From assembly GCA_946699065.1 (NCBI GenBank), contig CAMPDV010000327.1, positions 186,001 to 250,000 on the forward strand: DNA of 64,000 nucleotides. The letters are read 5' to 3'. The position numbers and the translations under genes were made by a program. Below are positions 61,937 through 64,000 of the stretch, piece after piece (the stretch's first letter is position 1; every line of letters begins with the position of its first letter). Under the pieces are notes generated by a model. The model saw only the letters and a list, made by a program, of their open reading frames with translations. It ran no database searches and had not been told where the DNA came from. The stretch is from Loxodes magnus. Lineage: Eukaryota > Ciliophora > Karyorelictea > Loxodida > Loxodidae.

Positions 61937-62871
61937 TATTTAAGTTCTTATATGCTAAATAAAGAGCAAGGAGATCAAAGAAAGGATTAGTATTATATAT
62001 AAAAATTATAACACTTTTTATACTGTAGTTAAGTTATAATAAGCAAAGGAAGTTGGCTATTATGAAAGAAATCAAGCACAACTATCAGAAAAGATTAGAA
62101 CCGAAAGTTTAAGTTTGATTAGAGTAAAATAATGGATAAATGAAGAAACTTAAGGATATTTATATTAATTATTAGATTTAATGCTAAATACTTTAAATTA
62201 ATTGAAGAATTAGCTTTCTAATTATCTGAGTTTATATATTTATATTTAAAAAAGTAAATAAATAGAATAAGTAAAGAAGCTTACAATATCTAAGATAGAA
62301 GTAGATAAGGAAAATTAGATATATAAAATGGTAAAAATAATTAAAATTTGGTTAAATTTATGAAATTCAAATCAACAAATATGATTTTGCTAAAGTAAAG
62401 CTATTTAATTTAATATTCCTATTTTAGTGACTTTAGCAAAGTAGTACTAGGTTAAAATTAATACTATCCCTTGCTTATAAGCTCAATTATTTTCCTAAAA
62501 TACTCCTAAACCATTGACTCTAAAAATTCCTTTTATTTTACTTTAAATAAATTTTCTTTAATCTTCTACCTCTAGAAGCTAAGCTAGTAACATAACTTAA
62601 TTAGCTCTTTAGAAACTCTACATCAATTTAAATAGAGACTAAATTAACTAAGTTTAAACTGCTAAATGTAAATTTAATTAAATAGTTTAGAACTAAAAGA
62701 TAAAGGAAACAAAAAGCCAATAAAGAAAATAGCCAGACTCGTTTTGAGAGCTATATCTACTGAAATTAAACCGTAAACTTAATTATTACTACAATCTTTT
62801 AATCTAAGTGCCTGCTTATTATTCTTATCCAATGATAGATATTCTTTAATTAATTAAGCGAGTGAATAGAC
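61937..62871. other. Divergent AT-rich intergenic region
   Basis: About 930 bases between the apyrase gene (minus) and the small F-box gene (plus). No conserved frame or RNA gene seen; it presumably contains both promoters. Confidence 0.4.
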
Positions 62872-63519
62872 ATGCATATGCATAAGGGAAGCTATTAAGA
62901 ATAGATAAATTCAAAATTATTCTTAATAAGCTAATTAGGAAAAAAACTGAATGTCTAAATAGCCGTTTTATGCTTATTACTTTATAAATAGAGTTTACTA
63001 AATCAGCTTTATAAAAAAATTCTATCGTTTTCAACGAAAAAAAAGGGATAAAGATTATAAGAAGAAACAATAACTTTGGAAACTTTAAGTTATTAAAGAA
63101 TGAGATAAGTGAGAAGAAAAAGAGGAAGGAGTTTACCAAAGCAAAAGATAAAATAGCATACATTCAATAAAAAGTCTGACTTATAGACTTTCGAACTAGA
63201 GAAACTAGTACTAAATATCTAATATAGGATTAGGATATTTAAAAATAATGAACCTTAAAATAGAGATATTAGTAGACTACAATAAGTTAATAAGTTCTTA
63301 TTCTAATATAAATATCTCTATGGTTATTTCAAGCAAAGAGTTATAAGAAAATTAATAATCAACAACTACAAGTTTTAAAGTAGTTTACTGATAAAAGTTT
63401 AGATTTTAAAGGTTTTTAAAAAGAATTTTACTAATAGTCAGATTACATAATGGATAAGTAGAGTGTTTGAGGAAGTAGATTAGATAAAATAGATTATTAA
63501 ATGTAAAGAAACCCACTAA
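62872..63519 (+). CDS. Small F-box-like protein without LRRs
   Basis: A 215-residue basic protein from ATG 62872 to the tandem cluster TAA TAA TAA at 63517-63525. Residues about 115-150 (NRDISRLQQVNKFLFQYKYL) match the F-box-like segment of the two F-box/LRR proteins in this window (RDIAQLQQVNKYLSVFNYKF and RDVCRMQQVNKF). The N-terminal 110 residues are Lys/Arg/Gln-rich, and no leucine-rich repeats follow. A truncated or minimal family member is the simplest view; whether it binds Skp1 is unknown. It lies inside the inverted repeat, next to the split apyrase gene that carries a fragment of a relative. Confidence 0.6.
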
Positions 63520-63651
63520 TAATAATATAATGTTCCCTTGTTATAAAAACCCTTAGAAATATAATTTTCTTATCTATCTTTTATAATTATATTTTAAATA
63601 AAATATAACATTTAGTTCGGAGCTATTAAGCATATTTATGATTCACATTTT

Positions 63652-64000
63652 TAGCAAATAGAACAAGCAGATTATTATATACTAACATTAAATAGAGCCT
63701 AGGAGAGCAGTTAGAAAGTTCGAGAAATGAAGGGGATTTGTATCAGAGGGAAAAGGATTAGATTAAGAAAGTGGCAATAATATGAATAGCGAGACTTAAA
63801 TGAGAGTATGAATAACATAAGGATTTATTAAAATTAATTACTATAACTGTTATTTTACTACTACTAAAGGCTAAATAGAGCTAATAATTAAATAAATAAC
63901 TTTTGTATCCATTCTAATTCAGATATCAGTTACACTACAACAAAGCTAAAGTTACTTCTTAATCCTATATTTAATTACTACTATCAAAACCTAAAACTGC
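63652..64000 (-). repeat. Right arm of the inverted repeat; edge of duplicated unit copy C
   Basis: Reverse complement of 58148-58492 and, from 63770, direct match to 5331-5560 of copy A. It corresponds to the distal 3' flank of the Cys-rich unit, so a third Cys-rich gene on the minus strand is expected just beyond the window. Confidence 0.85.

Noticed and set aside
62846-63163. A hydrophobic minus-strand frame of about 105 codons
   Set aside because: It is antisense to the small F-box-like gene, whose frame ends in a TAA triplet and carries the family motif.

Overview
This window is AT-rich (roughly three quarters A+T by eye) nuclear DNA from a ciliate with an extreme genetic code. Long, well-conserved proteins appear only if TAA and TAG are read as Gln and TGA as Trp. 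The same triplets also end genes, often as tandem clusters: TAA TAA TAA after histone H3 and after a small F-box protein, TAA TAG TAA after a glycosyltransferase, TGA TGA after a gene at 40.4 kb, TGA TAA after two others. TGA falls on structurally expected Trp positions (REJ and GPS-like parts of the 14.7-22.4 kb gene). This fits a Condylostoma-type code, in which all three stops are also sense codons; a karyorelict-type code is the main alternative. Conserved domains and reading-frame arithmetic point to very short GT...AG introns: 17, 19, 25 and 32 nt are backed by domains, while 28, 35 and 41 nt are inferred from frame alone. Under this code every frame is nearly open, so genes were called from protein likeness and frame consistency. 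Ends, and low-GC stretches without a recognisable family, are uncertain.

Layout. 1.2-5.0 kb, minus strand: an unknown Cys-containing protein and a type II membrane glycosyltransferase-like protein. 5.3-7.0 kb: copy A of a duplicated unit with a Cys-rich single-pass membrane protein gene. 9.5-14.2 kb, plus strand: an F-box/LRR protein and a protein with an HPt (histidine phosphotransfer) domain. 14.7-22.4 kb: a 2573-residue leishmanolysin-like/Cys-rich/REJ/GPS/transmembrane protein whose protease motif has lost its catalytic Glu. 22.6-26.7 kb: a PP2C phosphatase and an unknown helical protein, converging on a poly(A) polymerase (26.8-29.0 kb, minus). 29.2-36.1 kb, plus: a 2030-residue SUV39-like SET-domain protein followed by a histone H3 variant. 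36-45 kb: low-GC DNA with an uncertain coding stretch, an unknown protein, a second F-box/LRR gene and an unknown helical protein. 45.4-49.0 kb: a 1197-residue coiled-coil protein. 49.5-56.1 kb, minus: unknown genes. 56.75-58.5 kb: copy B of the Cys-rich unit, inverted. 58.5-63.65 kb: an apyrase (GDA1/CD39) gene split by a 1.19-kb fragment of the F-box/LRR gene, and a small F-box-like gene. From 63.65 kb to the window end: the edge of a third copy (C), inverted relative to B.

Most interesting: (1) the apyrase gene is interrupted by a copy of the 9.1-10.3 kb locus bounded by the direct repeat GATTAT, and removing it with one repeat restores the apyrase frame exactly, as an internal eliminated sequence or a recent microhomology-mediated insertion would; (2) the Cys-rich paralogues differ far more in coding sequence than in their non-coding flanks; (3) a SUV39-like SET protein sits directly upstream of a divergent H3. 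No tRNA, rRNA, CRISPR array, virus-like element or classical transposon was recognised.
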